Position numbers and translations under genes: made by a program. 64,000 bases of DNA. Source: Bacteroidales bacterium (GTDB lineage Bacteria > Bacteroidota > Bacteroidia > Bacteroidales > Muribaculaceae). Under the pieces are notes generated by a model that was not told the origin of the DNA, did not search any database, and saw nothing but the letters and a program-made list of their open reading frames with translations. Each line of letters starts with the position of its first letter. Positions within the stretch are counted from its first letter, which is position 1. Positions 50,472 to 59,681 of the stretch are shown piece by piece. The stretch lies in the NCBI GenBank assembly GCA_910575545.1, contig CAJTFH010000005.1, positions 1 to 64,000 of the forward strand, given 5' to 3'.

Positions 50472-51800
50472 ATGGTTGAACGGTATAAGCTCTATTACAG
50501 ACTGTTTTTGGCAATCTTCTGGATCGAGACCTGCTTCGGTTTCGTTGCAGAAGAATTGCTGCCTTTTATAGAGCCTGCCAGGAATGCCCTGTTTCTGCTG
50601 TGCGATGTGGCCACTTTGATATTGGGGCTGCTGACACTCCGCAAACGTGGCGACTGGGTGGTGTTCGGTTCGTTCTACTTGCTGGCAATCATTTCGACGG
50701 TTATTGTCAACCGCGAATCGTGGATGACGATGCTCAATGGCAGCCGCGACTTTTTCGGGCTGATATTCGCCGTGCCTATCCTGCGGTGGTTCTTCACTCA
50801 TGAGCGCTCCGACGAGTTCAAAGCCTCGATGATAAAGCAGCTCAACATCTGGCTGTGGCTCCAGGCGTTTTGTGTCACCGAGCAGTTTATCCGCTACGGG
50901 GCCAACGACCACGGCGGCGGCACCATGGGTGAAGGCGCTTCGGGAATGGTGTCGATGATGATATATCTGGTGTCGTTCTTCCTTATTACCCGCAATTGGG
51001 ATTCGTCGGACTATTTCGGCAGCCTGCGAAGGAACTGGAAATATATCTTTCTGCTTTACCCCTCGTTTCTGAATGAGACCAAAGTCAGTTTCATCCTGTT
51101 GGCGGCCTATTTCGTGCTGCTCCTGAAATATGACCGCAAGCTCCTGTTGAGGATGACCTACATACTGCCATTGTCGGTGCTTGTGTTTATCGGTCTGGGG
51201 TCGTTGTATCTGAATCTGACCCGCCAGGAGGCCGACGAAGTGTTGTCGGCTGAGTTTTTTGAAGATTATCTTTATGGTATTGATCTGGATTATATGGTGG
51301 ATGTGGCCATAATGGTTCAGGATGGCGATATTGAAGTAGATCCCCGAGAATGGTGGTCTGTCGATATTCCCCGTATGGCCAAACTGGCATTGGTAATGCC
51401 GGAACTGAGGGAGCGCAAAGGCGGGCTTTGGCTGGGCGCAGGAGTGGGACAATTCAAGGGTGGTAGCATTGTTTCTGAAACACGGTTTTATAGCTATAAC
51501 GAATGGCTGCTCAGCGGTTCGAGGCCATGGTCTTTTTTTGTATTGGTGCAGTTGGGCTTTGCGGGGCTAATCTGGTATTTTGGAGTCATCTGTTATGACT
51601 TGTTTGCTAAAAAAGTTAAGAATGCGTTTGCTGTAAGGAATCTGCTTTTGATTGCATTGTGCCTGCTTATCATATTATTGTATAACGATTCGGTTAGGTT
51701 TTTTAATTTCTGTGTGATGCTATTTCTGTTACCATTGTTGCTGCAGTATGGGTCTAAAGATATTGTGCAGAAGGAAAGCTCCGATTCAGAAGTTATTTAG
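50472..51800 (+). CDS. Wzy/WaaL-like polysaccharide polymerase
   Basis: 442 residues with about ten predicted membrane helices. Between helices near the middle is a longer extracytoplasmic loop (roughly residues 240-330, acidic: EADEVLSAEFFEDYLYG...DGDIEVDPREWW) as expected for O-antigen polymerases or ligases. Such families have little sequence conservation, so the call rests on topology and context: it lies between Wzc-like and Wzx-like genes on the same strand. Linkage specificity is unknown. Confidence 0.7.
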   Translation: MVERYKLYYRLFLAIFWIETCFGFVAEELLPFIEPARNALFLLCDVATLILGLLTLRKRGDWVVFGSFYLLAIISTVIVNRESWMTMLNGSRDFFGLIFAVPILRWFFTHERSDEFKASMIKQLNIWLWLQAFCVTEQFIRYGANDHGGGTMGEGASGMVSMMIYLVSFFLITRNWDSSDYFGSLRRNWKYIFLLYPSFLNETKVSFILLAAYFVLLLKYDRKLLLRMTYILPLSVLVFIGLGSLYLNLTRQEADEVLSAEFFEDYLYGIDLDYMVDVAIMVQDGDIEVDPREWWSVDIPRMAKLALVMPELRERKGGLWLGAGVGQFKGGSIVSETRFYSYNEWLLSGSRPWSFFVLVQLGFAGLIWYFGVICYDLFAKKVKNAFAVRNLLLIALCLLIILLYNDSVRFFNFCVMLFLLPLLLQYGSKDIVQKESSDSEVI

Positions 51801-51818
51801 GGTGGCTGTTCTTTGATT

Positions 51819-53348
51819 ATGACAAATGACAAGCTGATAGTCAAGAATACGGTTTTTATGGCTGTGAGAATGGTCATAACGATGGCGATTAGTCTTTATA
51901 CGAGTCGCGTGGTGTTGGCACAGCTTGGTATTACCGACTATGGCATATTTATTGTTGTAGCAGGCCTGACGGTTATAATGTCATTTTTCACCAGTGCATT
52001 GACAGCGGCCATCCAGCGTTATATGAATTTTGAACTCGGGCTTACCGGCGGCCGAGGAATGCAGCAGATATTTGCAGCGTGTTGGGTATGCGTGGTTTTA
52101 ATAGCGATTTTGTTTGTCGGATTGGCAGAAACGGGAGGTATGTGGTTTCTGGGGTCAGAACTCGATATACCTGCCGGCAGGATGGCTGATGCACGGATAG
52201 TGTTGCATATGTCAATGCTGATAGTCGTGGTTGAAATGTGCAGGGTGCCTTATAATTCGCTTATTATTGCCCATGAGCGAATGTCGTTTTATGCCTATAA
52301 TTCAATTGTTGAATCATTGTTGAAGCTGTTGGCAGTGATAGCCTTGTCGTTGATATGCGGGGATAAGCTGATTGTGTATATGGGTCTGCTGATTGTGGTG
52401 TCGTTTTTGATAAATGCGAGTTATATCGTGTATTGCCGCCATTATTTTCCCGGCATCCGGTTTTCGTTGCGGGCTAACGTTGCCAAGGTTAAGGAAATCG
52501 GAAAGTTTGCCGGGTGGAATGTGCTGACTTCGATTTCTGATATAGCATATCAGCAAGGTTCGTCAATGATTCTCAATATCTTCTATGGGGTCGGATTCAA
52601 TGCCACCATGGGGATTTCAAATCAGGTAAAGACGGCGGTGGCATCGTTTACCCGCAGTGTGCAGATTGCTGCTAATCCGCAGATAGTTAAGAGTTATGCT
52701 TCGGGCGATTCCATTTCATTCAAGCGGCTGATTACCATTATATCACGCATATCGTATTTTGCAGTTCTGTTTTTAGGGATGCCGATATTGGTTAATACAG
52801 AATTTGTGTTGAATTTATGGCTGACGGAGTTGCCTCCCGATGCGGTTATATTTGTCAGATTGATGGTGGTTTTCTGTCTGTTGGATTCGTTAATCGGACC
52901 GCTATGGGTAAGTATGCAGGCATCGGGTCGGATTGCCGGTTATCAGTCAGTTATAAGCGTGTTATGGATATTGTGCCTTCCGTTGATATATGTTGCCTTC
53001 AGGCATGGTTTACCCCCATACTGGCTGTTGGTAGTGCTGATTGGGATTAATTTTGTATCGCTTTGGATCAGGATAGGGTTCACAAGCCATTATTGCGGTA
53101 TGCAGGTGTCATACTATGGCAAGAAAGTGCTTTTCCCAATTGTGGTTGTTACATTCGTGTGCTGTGTGGCATTGTGGCCGGTAGTCAGGCATGTTGTTGA
53201 TCCTATGAGGCTTTTTGTTATCAGTTCGGCGGTGTGGGTTGCCGTGTGTCCTGTCGCAGTTTATTTCCTGGCGCTTAGCCGTCATGAGCGGCAGGGTGTA
53301 AAGCAGGTCGTAGGAAAATATTTTAATAACAAGACCCATGAAGCGTAA
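51819..53348 (+). CDS. Wzx-like oligosaccharide flippase
   Basis: 509 residues and about 12-14 membrane helices, of the MATE-like polysaccharide-transporter type (FMAVRMVITMAISLYTSRVVLAQLGITDYGIFIVVAGLTVIMSFF, a standard RfbX opening; later AGWNVLTSISDIAYQQGSSMILN). It would move undecaprenyl-linked repeat units across the inner membrane. ATG 51819 is preferred over an upstream in-frame TTG at 51813. It overlaps the next gene by 11 bp. The DNA is AT-richer than the housekeeping parts. Confidence 0.87.
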   Translation: MTNDKLIVKNTVFMAVRMVITMAISLYTSRVVLAQLGITDYGIFIVVAGLTVIMSFFTSALTAAIQRYMNFELGLTGGRGMQQIFAACWVCVVLIAILFVGLAETGGMWFLGSELDIPAGRMADARIVLHMSMLIVVVEMCRVPYNSLIIAHERMSFYAYNSIVESLLKLLAVIALSLICGDKLIVYMGLLIVVSFLINASYIVYCRHYFPGIRFSLRANVAKVKEIGKFAGWNVLTSISDIAYQQGSSMILNIFYGVGFNATMGISNQVKTAVASFTRSVQIAANPQIVKSYASGDSISFKRLITIISRISYFAVLFLGMPILVNTEFVLNLWLTELPPDAVIFVRLMVVFCLLDSLIGPLWVSMQASGRIAGYQSVISVLWILCLPLIYVAFRHGLPPYWLLVVLIGINFVSLWIRIGFTSHYCGMQVSYYGKKVLFPIVVVTFVCCVALWPVVRHVVDPMRLFVISSAVWVAVCPVAVYFLALSRHERQGVKQVVGKYFNNKTHEA

Positions 53349-54450
53349 GATTCTGATTATTCATGATTCAATGAATGCCGGAGGGGCTGAACGTGTGTTG
53401 GCCACCTTGTTAAGCAATCTCGATGCAGAAAGGTTTGATGTCACATTGTTGCTGCTGTATAAGGAGGGGGTGTTTCTGAAATCGTTACCTTCGCATATAG
53501 AGGTGTTGGGATTGAGCGAGTCGTCATCAACATTTAAAGAGCGGTTAGTTAATCATTTTTATAGGATAAGGAATCGCATACGTCGCCATAGGGCATCGAA
53601 ATTATTGGGGGGGCGCGAGTTTGATGTCACGGTTTCGTTTATGGAAGGCCCTGCAGCGAAATTGCACCAGCAGTTTATGCATGTATCACCTGTAAATCTG
53701 TCGTGGGTACATACGGATGTCAAAAATGGCAGATGGTATGACTTTTGGTTTAAAGAGGATGAAGAACGCAGGTTTTATCAGAAGTTGGATAGAATAGCTT
53801 TTGTGTCAAAGTCGGCTTGTGATGCATTCAAATCTGTCTATAAGACTGATGCACAAACCACAGTGATATATAACCCGGTTGACGTTGAGAAAATCCGTTG
53901 TAACGCTGAAGTTCCTGTTGAAAATAACGACAGTCGTTTTACGATTGTAAATGTGGGGCGATGTGTTTATCAGAAGAATCAGGGGCGATTGTTGGAGGTG
54001 GCGCGGATTTTGAAATCCCGTGGATTGGATTTCCGCATCTTGATTTTAGGAAATGGCCCGTTGGAGGCAAAACTGAAACAGACTGCGGCAGCTTTGGATG
54101 TCGCTGGCCATGTGGAGTTCATGGGGTATGTTGGGAATCCCTATCCGGTTATGAAAACGGGAGATGTGTTTTGCATGACCTCTGATGTCGAGGGTTTTGG
54201 TATGGTAGTTGCAGAATCTCTTGCTCTTTCGGTTCCTGTGGTAACAACACCTGTGTCAGGTGTGACTGAGATGCTGGCACGAGGTGGCGGGATTGTTACG
54301 TCATTCAGTGCAGAGGAGATAGCCGATACGCTTGAGTTATTGATGATGCATCGCGACCGCCTTGAGAAATTGAAACAGGAAGCTCAAACCTCGGTGGCTC
54401 AATTCGACCTGCACAAAGTTATGGCGGATGTGTCGAGATTTCTGAGTTGA
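53338..54450 (+). CDS. GT4 glycosyltransferase
   Basis: 370 residues, GT-B fold. KILIIHDSMNAGGAERVLATLLSNL is the typical GT4 opening; FTIVNVGRCVYQKNQGRLLEVARIL begins the donor domain; DVFCMTSDVEGFGMVVAESLALSVPVVTTPVSG is the E-x7-E donor-binding region. It starts 11 bp before the Wzx-like stop, so is translationally coupled to it. It adds a sugar to the lipid-linked repeat unit; identity unknown. Confidence 0.9.
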   Translation: MKRKILIIHDSMNAGGAERVLATLLSNLDAERFDVTLLLLYKEGVFLKSLPSHIEVLGLSESSSTFKERLVNHFYRIRNRIRRHRASKLLGGREFDVTVSFMEGPAAKLHQQFMHVSPVNLSWVHTDVKNGRWYDFWFKEDEERRFYQKLDRIAFVSKSACDAFKSVYKTDAQTTVIYNPVDVEKIRCNAEVPVENNDSRFTIVNVGRCVYQKNQGRLLEVARILKSRGLDFRILILGNGPLEAKLKQTAAALDVAGHVEFMGYVGNPYPVMKTGDVFCMTSDVEGFGMVVAESLALSVPVVTTPVSGVTEMLARGGGIVTSFSAEEIADTLELLMMHRDRLEKLKQEAQTSVAQFDLHKVMADVSRFLS

Positions 54451-54470
54451 GTTTAATCTGGGTTTATAAG

Positions 54471-55589
54471 TTACGTAATGCTTAATAACTTATCATACAT
54501 CTCCTCGACAACTTTTTTTGAATCATATTTTTTTGCGGTTTCTGCTGCCGCTGTTCTCATTGCATTTTGCACTTCAGGAGTTGCATTGAGAAATAACGAT
54601 ATGGCTTTGGCCAATTCAGTGTGGTTGCCGGGTTGAAAAAGATAGCCGTTTACGTTGTGTCTTACATATCCGGCAGGGCCTGCCATGTTGCTGGCTATGA
54701 CAGGGATGCCCGCTGCCATGGCTTCAAGTCCTACAAGGCCAAGGCTTTCGTTCAGACGAATGGAGGGGAAAATGAATATATCAAAGGAGGCGTATAGCTT
54801 GGGCAGTTCCTCCTGTGCAACCGGGCCGAGATAATCCACGCAATCGGTGAGTTGCAGGTCGGAAAGCATTTGAAGCATCATGGGTGTCTGTGCACCGCGA
54901 CCGGCGATTACCGCTTTGATTTTTAGACCTTTTGATTTCAATTCCGACAGGGCTTTAAGGAAAGTGTCCCATCCTTTACCGCTATCGATGCGCGACACAT
55001 ATCCGATGAGGGGAATCTGATGGTCTGAGGCTGCAATTGAGGATTGATCTCTAAAAAATTTGGCGTCAATTCCTCCTGACGGGGAAACGAAGATTTTTGC
55101 AGGATCCAGTCCCGGAATCTCATCTAAAAGCACACCTTTGAAATAGTCTGACGGGCTGACTACCATCTTGGCTTTCCGAACTTCGGGTATGGAGATTCTT
55201 TTCAGTAGCTTTTTCAGCTTGCCGGAGGGAAGGACATCATCTCCATGAACGTTGAACACTAAAGGCAGTTTACGGAACAGACCAATGATGCGGACTGGAG
55301 GAATCGGAAATGTGATTGTGTGGATATAGATGAGGTCGTATTTTCCGAACAGCAGTCGAAAAGTGAGCCTGCTATAGAAACTGATGTAGGCTGCAAGTTT
55401 CGACAAGGCGTTGAAACGGCGCCCTTTTATAACCACAAGATCATTGGTGCCTCCGGTGTTGAGCCGGTCTATCTCTTCAACGAAATTGCGCACGAATGTG
55501 CCATATACGGGGTCTTTGGCAGACGGGTACATATTGGCAACCGTAAGCATTCTGATGGCTTTGGAGTAGGCTGATGTGCGGGTCGTCAT
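54471..55589 (-). CDS. GT4 glycosyltransferase
   Basis: 372 residues, GT-B fold; convergent with the preceding GT4 gene, with 20 bp between stops. RMLTVANMYPSAKDPVYGTFVRNFVEEI, VHGDDVLPSG, IGYVSRIDSGKGWDTFLKAL and FIFPSIRLNESLGLVGLEAMAAGIPVIASNMAG are GT4 hallmarks. The start is ambiguous between ATG 55589 and ATG 55550 (M-L-T-V-A-N-M-Y-P); the latter begins at the conserved strand. Same strand as, and 31 bp after, the GT2 gene upstream. Confidence 0.9.
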   Translation of the reverse strand: MTTRTSAYSKAIRMLTVANMYPSAKDPVYGTFVRNFVEEIDRLNTGGTNDLVVIKGRRFNALSKLAAYISFYSRLTFRLLFGKYDLIYIHTITFPIPPVRIIGLFRKLPLVFNVHGDDVLPSGKLKKLLKRISIPEVRKAKMVVSPSDYFKGVLLDEIPGLDPAKIFVSPSGGIDAKFFRDQSSIAASDHQIPLIGYVSRIDSGKGWDTFLKALSELKSKGLKIKAVIAGRGAQTPMMLQMLSDLQLTDCVDYLGPVAQEELPKLYASFDIFIFPSIRLNESLGLVGLEAMAAGIPVIASNMAGPAGYVRHNVNGYLFQPGNHTELAKAISLFLNATPEVQNAMRTAAAETAKKYDSKKVVEEMYDKLLSIT

Positions 55590-55620
55590 ATGGTCTTGTC
55601 GGAGGTTATGTTTCAGGAGT

Positions 55621-56613
55621 TTAGTCTTTCCCTTGTATGCGTCGGATTATATTGCGGGCATGTGAGCAACATGCACGATATATCCTTGAATGCAGACACA
55701 TTCTGGTGTGCAGAGCGAAACGCAAGGAACATGTTTGTGTTATGGCATTAAATTCAAGCAGTTTAGGAACCATGGGATTGAATTGCTTGATTATTTGCCG
55801 TGAAGCGCCCCTCTCGATATACAGGCTGAGATAGCGGATTATGAAATTGCGGTTATCGCGCTGCAGTCCCGGTGCATGGGCCTCGACATATTCATAGCAC
55901 CAGAACAGAGCTTTTAATTGTTCTTTGAGTGCATTGTCTGTCAGCTTCTTCCGCGTTATTGAAGAATTGTTCAGGCAATAGAAGTAGGTGGGTTTGCAAA
56001 TGGTGGCTACAGAGACCTCTTTGGCCGTCAATATCTGGGTGAGCAGCATACGGTCTTCTGAAAAAGACTGGTTGGCCATTGTGTGATAGCTTTTACCTGC
56101 GAACAGGGAGCGTTTGAACAATGATCCGCAGAGTGAGCATGTAGTCCAATTGAGAATCGCGCGCAGATATGGTTCAGAGCCTGGTGATGCCACATGATGT
56201 CTTGGCCGCAGCACATGTCGGTGGGCATTATTCTCAAGATACATCTCTCCAACAGTGATGTCTGCTCCTGATGAGAGCGCTTCGCTGTAAAGGCTTTCGA
56301 GGGCATCGGCCGGCATGTAGTCGTCGCTGTCGCAAAAGCAGAGGTATTCTCCACGGGCGTCGGTATATCCCGTTTTGCGCGCCATCATAAGCCCCTCGTT
56401 TGCGGTCTTGGTGATTATGCGGATGCGGGGGTCGCGGGCGGCATAGTCGGCGAGTATGGCGGCGGAGCGGTCGGGGGAGGCGTCGTTGACGCATACTATT
56501 TCAATGTCGCGCAGTGTCTGCGCGATTAGCGAATCGAGACAGCGTGGTAGAAACCGCTCCACGTTGTAGACCGGCACCAAAACCGACACTTTCACCTTGC
56601 AAGAGCTATCCAT
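55621..56613 (-). CDS. Glycosyltransferase family 2
   Basis: 330 residues. VSVLVPVYNVERFLPRCLDSLIAQTL is the canonical GT2 strand; DSDD at residues 95-98 binds metal; FSEDRMLLTQIL carries the acceptor-site acid (E-D). A C-terminal helical part follows. A -7 box at 56699-56706 could drive this gene and the following GT4 gene as a two-gene unit on the strand opposite to the Wza-Wzx genes. Confidence 0.9.
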   Translation of the reverse strand: MDSSCKVKVSVLVPVYNVERFLPRCLDSLIAQTLRDIEIVCVNDASPDRSAAILADYAARDPRIRIITKTANEGLMMARKTGYTDARGEYLCFCDSDDYMPADALESLYSEALSSGADITVGEMYLENNAHRHVLRPRHHVASPGSEPYLRAILNWTTCSLCGSLFKRSLFAGKSYHTMANQSFSEDRMLLTQILTAKEVSVATICKPTYFYCLNNSSITRKKLTDNALKEQLKALFWCYEYVEAHAPGLQRDNRNFIIRYLSLYIERGASRQIIKQFNPMVPKLLEFNAITQTCSLRFALHTRMCLHSRIYRACCSHARNIIRRIQGKD

Positions 56614-56698
56614 ATCATCTTATTAACGAAAAGCGGTGGCGTTGTATTGTGGTTGCGGGTCAGTATTCGTTTTTTGTCAGGTTTTGTGCTATCTGCCA

Positions 56699-56706
56699 CA
56701 AAATTA
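56699..56706 (-). promoter_or_regulatory. -7 promoter box (TAATTTTG) for GT2-GT4
   Basis: Perfect TAnnTTTG on the minus strand, 86 bp before the GT2 ATG; no -33 TTTG recognised. Confidence 0.45.
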
Positions 56707-56723
56707 GAGTATTATTTTGAGCG

Positions 56724-56766
56724 TTGGTAGAGTTGGCGGGATTTTGTTGGTAGAGTTGGCGGGATT
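56724..56766. repeat. Tandem pair of 20-bp direct repeats
   Basis: Two identical copies of ttggtagagttggcgggatt lie at 56724-56743 and 56747-56766 (period 23), in the gap between the reductase operon's 3' end and the GT2 promoter. Similar GGGGAATC-rich runs follow up to 56800. Confidence 0.7.
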
Positions 56767-56799
56767 GGGGGGCAGTCAGCCGGGGAATCGGTTGGGGAA

Positions 56800-57579
56800 T
56801 CAGTCGGGGAGGCGGTAGGTGGCGGGGATGGGGCGGGAGCGGCGGAGGGTGAAGATGCGGGCGGTGTGGGGCGATGTGAGGGCGGCGATGGCGGGGGCTG
56901 CTCCTTGGGCGGGGGTGTAGATGAGGGGGCGGAAGAGGAGGTTGCTGAGGCGGTCGATGACCGGATGGCCGAGGGTGATGATGGCTGAATCGACTATGCC
57001 CGGGTCGGAGCAGTTGACGCGGATGCCGCGCGGTGAGAGACGGCGGGAGAGGTCGAGGGCGTAGGCGGTGATCATTTTTTTTGACCGTCCGTAGGTTACG
57101 AAGCGGCTGTGGCGTTTGATGGCGAGTTGGTCCCAGTCGCGGCGGAAGCGGGCTATGCGCCGGGTCATGGAGGTGGTGAAGATTATGGCCGCCCCGTCGG
57201 CCAGGGCGGGGAGAAGCAGCTCGGTCAGCCGGCGGGTGGAGATGTAGTTGGTCTGTGTGGCCGATTCGTGCCCCTGGGGCGAGATGGTGACTTTGCCGGG
57301 CATGATGCCTGCGTTGTTAAAGAGGGCTTTGACCGGGTGCTGCCGCGATTGTGAGTTTATGATATGGGCGAAGCGCTCAACAGAGGCGTTGTCCATGAGG
57401 TCGAGCTGCAGGGCTTCGAGTTGTGTGGCGCCTCCGGAGTTGAGCTGCTTTATGATGCTCCCGGCCCGGTCGAGGTTGCGGCAGGCGAGGATTATGCGTG
57501 GCGCTTTTCGGGCTATCAGTGCCTCTGCTATTGCGCGGCCTATGCCGCCTGTGGCGCCGGTTACGATGTATGTATCCAA
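56800..57579 (-). CDS. Short-chain dehydrogenase/reductase, last gene of the steroid-reductase operon
   Basis: 259 residues, classical SDR. TGATGGIG (7-14) binds the nucleotide; NNAG (88-91); catalytic Asn111, Ser137, Tyr163 and Lys167 (YGRSK). The insertion RIARFRRDWDQLAIKRHSRF before the Tyr, and LACRNLDRA after the second strand, are like retinol-dehydrogenase/DHRS enzymes, and the R after the strand suggests NADP(H). Separated by 9 bp from the upstream SDR gene. In context it is a candidate 3-hydroxysteroid dehydrogenase, but other secondary alcohols remain possible. Confidence 0.78.
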   Translation of the reverse strand: MDTYIVTGATGGIGRAIAEALIARKAPRIILACRNLDRAGSIIKQLNSGGATQLEALQLDLMDNASVERFAHIINSQSRQHPVKALFNNAGIMPGKVTISPQGHESATQTNYISTRRLTELLLPALADGAAIIFTTSMTRRIARFRRDWDQLAIKRHSRFVTYGRSKKMITAYALDLSRRLSPRGIRVNCSDPGIVDSAIITLGHPVIDRLSNLLFRPLIYTPAQGAAPAIAALTSPHTARIFTLRRSRPIPATYRLPD

Positions 57580-57588
57580 TTCTGTTGA

Positions 57589-58422
57589 CTAACTTTTTGC
57601 GGTGTTTGGTGATGGGTGGTCTAAGCGGTCGAGCAGCCGAGTTTTTATCTGTAAGCGTGCCCATTCCGGTAGGGAGGCTACGAAGGCTATGGCCAGGCGG
57701 TTGAGCGTGCCGTTGATGTATTGCGGTTTGCCGCGCAGGGTGCGGTTGAGTGCGTGCCTTACGAATTTCTGCGGTGTGGCCAGGGCGCCGACGGCCACGC
57801 CGAGGCGCTGCAGGCGTGGAGGAAGGCCGAAGAGGCCGGTGGCTATCCCCCCGGGACATGCCACGGTGACAGATATGCCGCGAGGCTTCATTTCCACGCG
57901 CAGGGCGCGCGAGAAGGCGCGGATATAGGCTTTTGTGGCGGAATACATGGCGATGCCGGGCATGGGCATCCAGCATGACATTGACGACATGTTGAGAATC
58001 CATCCTTTTTGTCGCGACGAGGTCATGAGCATGGCCACGTTGCGGCTCAGATGGGTTACGGCGCGCATGTGGAGGTCGATATAGAGGTCGATGCGTTGCG
58101 GCGACAGGTTCTCGACGGCTTTGAAGTCGAAGATTCCGGCGTTGTTGACCAGCAGTGCCGGTGTTATGCCATGCGCTGCCAGCGCTTGCATGACATCGGC
58201 CACAGCACCGGGGGCGGTAAGGTCGACAGGGAGGGGTATGGCCTGAATGCCGTGGGTTGCGGCGAGTTCCGCTGTTATTGCATTTAGCTTGTCGGGCTGG
58301 TTGCTTACGGCCAGGATATTGCAGCCTGCGGCTGCAAGCTGGCGCGCGAACTCAAGTCCGATGCCTGAGGAGGCTCCGGTGACGATTGCCCATCGGCCTG
58401 ACAGTTTTCTTAGCGGGTTCAT
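57589..58422 (-). CDS. Short-chain dehydrogenase/reductase of the steroid-reductase operon
   Basis: 277 residues, classical SDR. TGASSGIG (15-22), NNAG (93-96), Ser146/147 and Tyr160-x3-Lys164 (YSATK). The C-terminal extension with PPRLQRLGVAVGALATPQKFV resembles the 17beta-HSD/3-ketoacyl-CoA-reductase type (family known also in hydroxysteroid dehydrogenases). The start was placed at ATG 58422, which overlaps the stop of the flavin oxidoreductase (ATGA), so the two genes are translationally coupled; the frame's upstream extension lies inside that gene. Substrate inferred from context only. Confidence 0.78.
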   Translation of the reverse strand: MNPLRKLSGRWAIVTGASSGIGLEFARQLAAAGCNILAVSNQPDKLNAITAELAATHGIQAIPLPVDLTAPGAVADVMQALAAHGITPALLVNNAGIFDFKAVENLSPQRIDLYIDLHMRAVTHLSRNVAMLMTSSRQKGWILNMSSMSCWMPMPGIAMYSATKAYIRAFSRALRVEMKPRGISVTVACPGGIATGLFGLPPRLQRLGVAVGALATPQKFVRHALNRTLRGKPQYINGTLNRLAIAFVASLPEWARLQIKTRLLDRLDHPSPNTAKS

Positions 58423-59651
58423 CGGGCGGATGCGTTGCGGGCTTTGAGGCGCTCGACTTCGCGGCGCAGGGCAGGCGGGAGGTCGCTGATGCATTTGTGG
58501 CACGCCATTTCGCGTGAATACATGCGGCCGATGCAGTAGTTCACGTGGTCGCATCCCGAGCGGGTGGTTTCGCCCAGGCGCATACGCTCAACGAAGTCGG
58601 GCATTGTTAGCAGGGCGCGTGCCATCTGCACGAATTCAAATCCTTCGGAGAGCACTTTGTCGATTGAGGCTCGTGTGGAGCAGCCTCCCACATAAATCAG
58701 CGGCATGTCGAGTTCGCGGCGGAAGATGCGTGCGTCGTCGAGGAAATAGCATTCTTTGTAGGGTACGGTGGGTATCATCATCCGTCCGAACATCTTCACT
58801 CCGTATTTGAGCCACCAGCAGTCCATGTAGTGTGTCAGAGTGTTGATGGGCATCGCTCCGCGCATCACATACATCGGCGCTTTGCTGACGAATCCGCCGC
58901 TGAGCACCAGGGCGTGTGCGCCGAGCTGCTGGAGTTCGCGGGCGATTATCAGCCCTTGTTCTAGGTCGTTCCCGCCCCGGAATCCGTCGCGCATGTTGGT
59001 TTTTACAATCACCCCGAGGTCGGATCCGGCGGCTTTCATGACCTCTTCCATACACAGGCGCATGAACCGCATACGGTTGTCGAGCGGGCCTCCCCATTTG
59101 TCGCGGCGGTGGTTGGTGTAGGGCGAGAGGAACTGGCTGATGAGGTAGCCATGGCCGGCATGGATTTCAACGCAGTCCATACCGGCGTCGCGCGCCATGC
59201 GCACTGCGTCGCCGAATGAGCGGCTCATGGCCACGATCTCGCTTTCGGTCATTCGTCGCACAGGGGTGGGGGAGTAGATGTTAAACCGCCCTGAGGCCGA
59301 TATGGGGGTTTCTCCGGCGGTGGATTTGTGCGACATGTTGCCGCAGTGGCCGAGTTGGATCGACGCTTTGGCTCCGGTGTCGTGGATGGCGTCGGTGATG
59401 TTGCGCAGAGCGGGTATTATCTGTGGCCGCATCCATAGCTGGCGCGGGAATGAAAGGCCGTTGCGGGTTACTGAGGCGTAGGCGAGAGTTGTCATGCCTA
59501 CTCCTCCTCGTGCCACAGAGAGATGGTAGTCTTTGAGTTCCTTTGAGGGGGCGTTGCCCGGACACATGCCTTCGAAGGCTGCTGAGCGGATTGTGCGGTT
59601 GCGCAGTGTCACCGGGCCTATCTGGGCCGGAGTGAAGAGGTTGGAAGCCAT
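58419..59651 (-). CDS. Old-Yellow-Enzyme-family NADH:flavin oxidoreductase (candidate steroid ene-reductase)
   Basis: 410 residues, a TIM-barrel FMN enzyme. LFTPAQIGPVTLRNRTIRSA opens the barrel; IQLGHCG; IHAGHGYLISQFLSP (His164, His167, Tyr169) with YTNHRRDKWGG is the DCR/FadH/BaiCD-type signature; FEFVQMARALL is the FMN-phosphate strand. The C-terminal cysteines 367, 373, 384 and 387 resemble the Fe-S motif of 2,4-dienoyl-CoA reductase relatives but in a non-standard spacing (x5, x10, x2). The FAD/NADH domain that follows in full-length FadH and BaiCD/H is absent. In the operon it could reduce a steroid 4-ene or 1-ene (5beta-type); unproven. Confidence 0.8.
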   Translation of the reverse strand: MASNLFTPAQIGPVTLRNRTIRSAAFEGMCPGNAPSKELKDYHLSVARGGVGMTTLAYASVTRNGLSFPRQLWMRPQIIPALRNITDAIHDTGAKASIQLGHCGNMSHKSTAGETPISASGRFNIYSPTPVRRMTESEIVAMSRSFGDAVRMARDAGMDCVEIHAGHGYLISQFLSPYTNHRRDKWGGPLDNRMRFMRLCMEEVMKAAGSDLGVIVKTNMRDGFRGGNDLEQGLIIARELQQLGAHALVLSGGFVSKAPMYVMRGAMPINTLTHYMDCWWLKYGVKMFGRMMIPTVPYKECYFLDDARIFRRELDMPLIYVGGCSTRASIDKVLSEGFEFVQMARALLTMPDFVERMRLGETTRSGCDHVNYCIGRMYSREMACHKCISDLPPALRREVERLKARNASAR

Positions 59652-59681
59652 TTTGGGATGTTTGGTTATTGGTAAGTCGGA

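Noticed and set aside
50451-51452. Long open frame (333 codons) antisense to the Wzy-like gene
   Set aside because: Rich in His/Gln/Arg with no family resemblance, and the opposite strand encodes a coherent multi-helix membrane protein.
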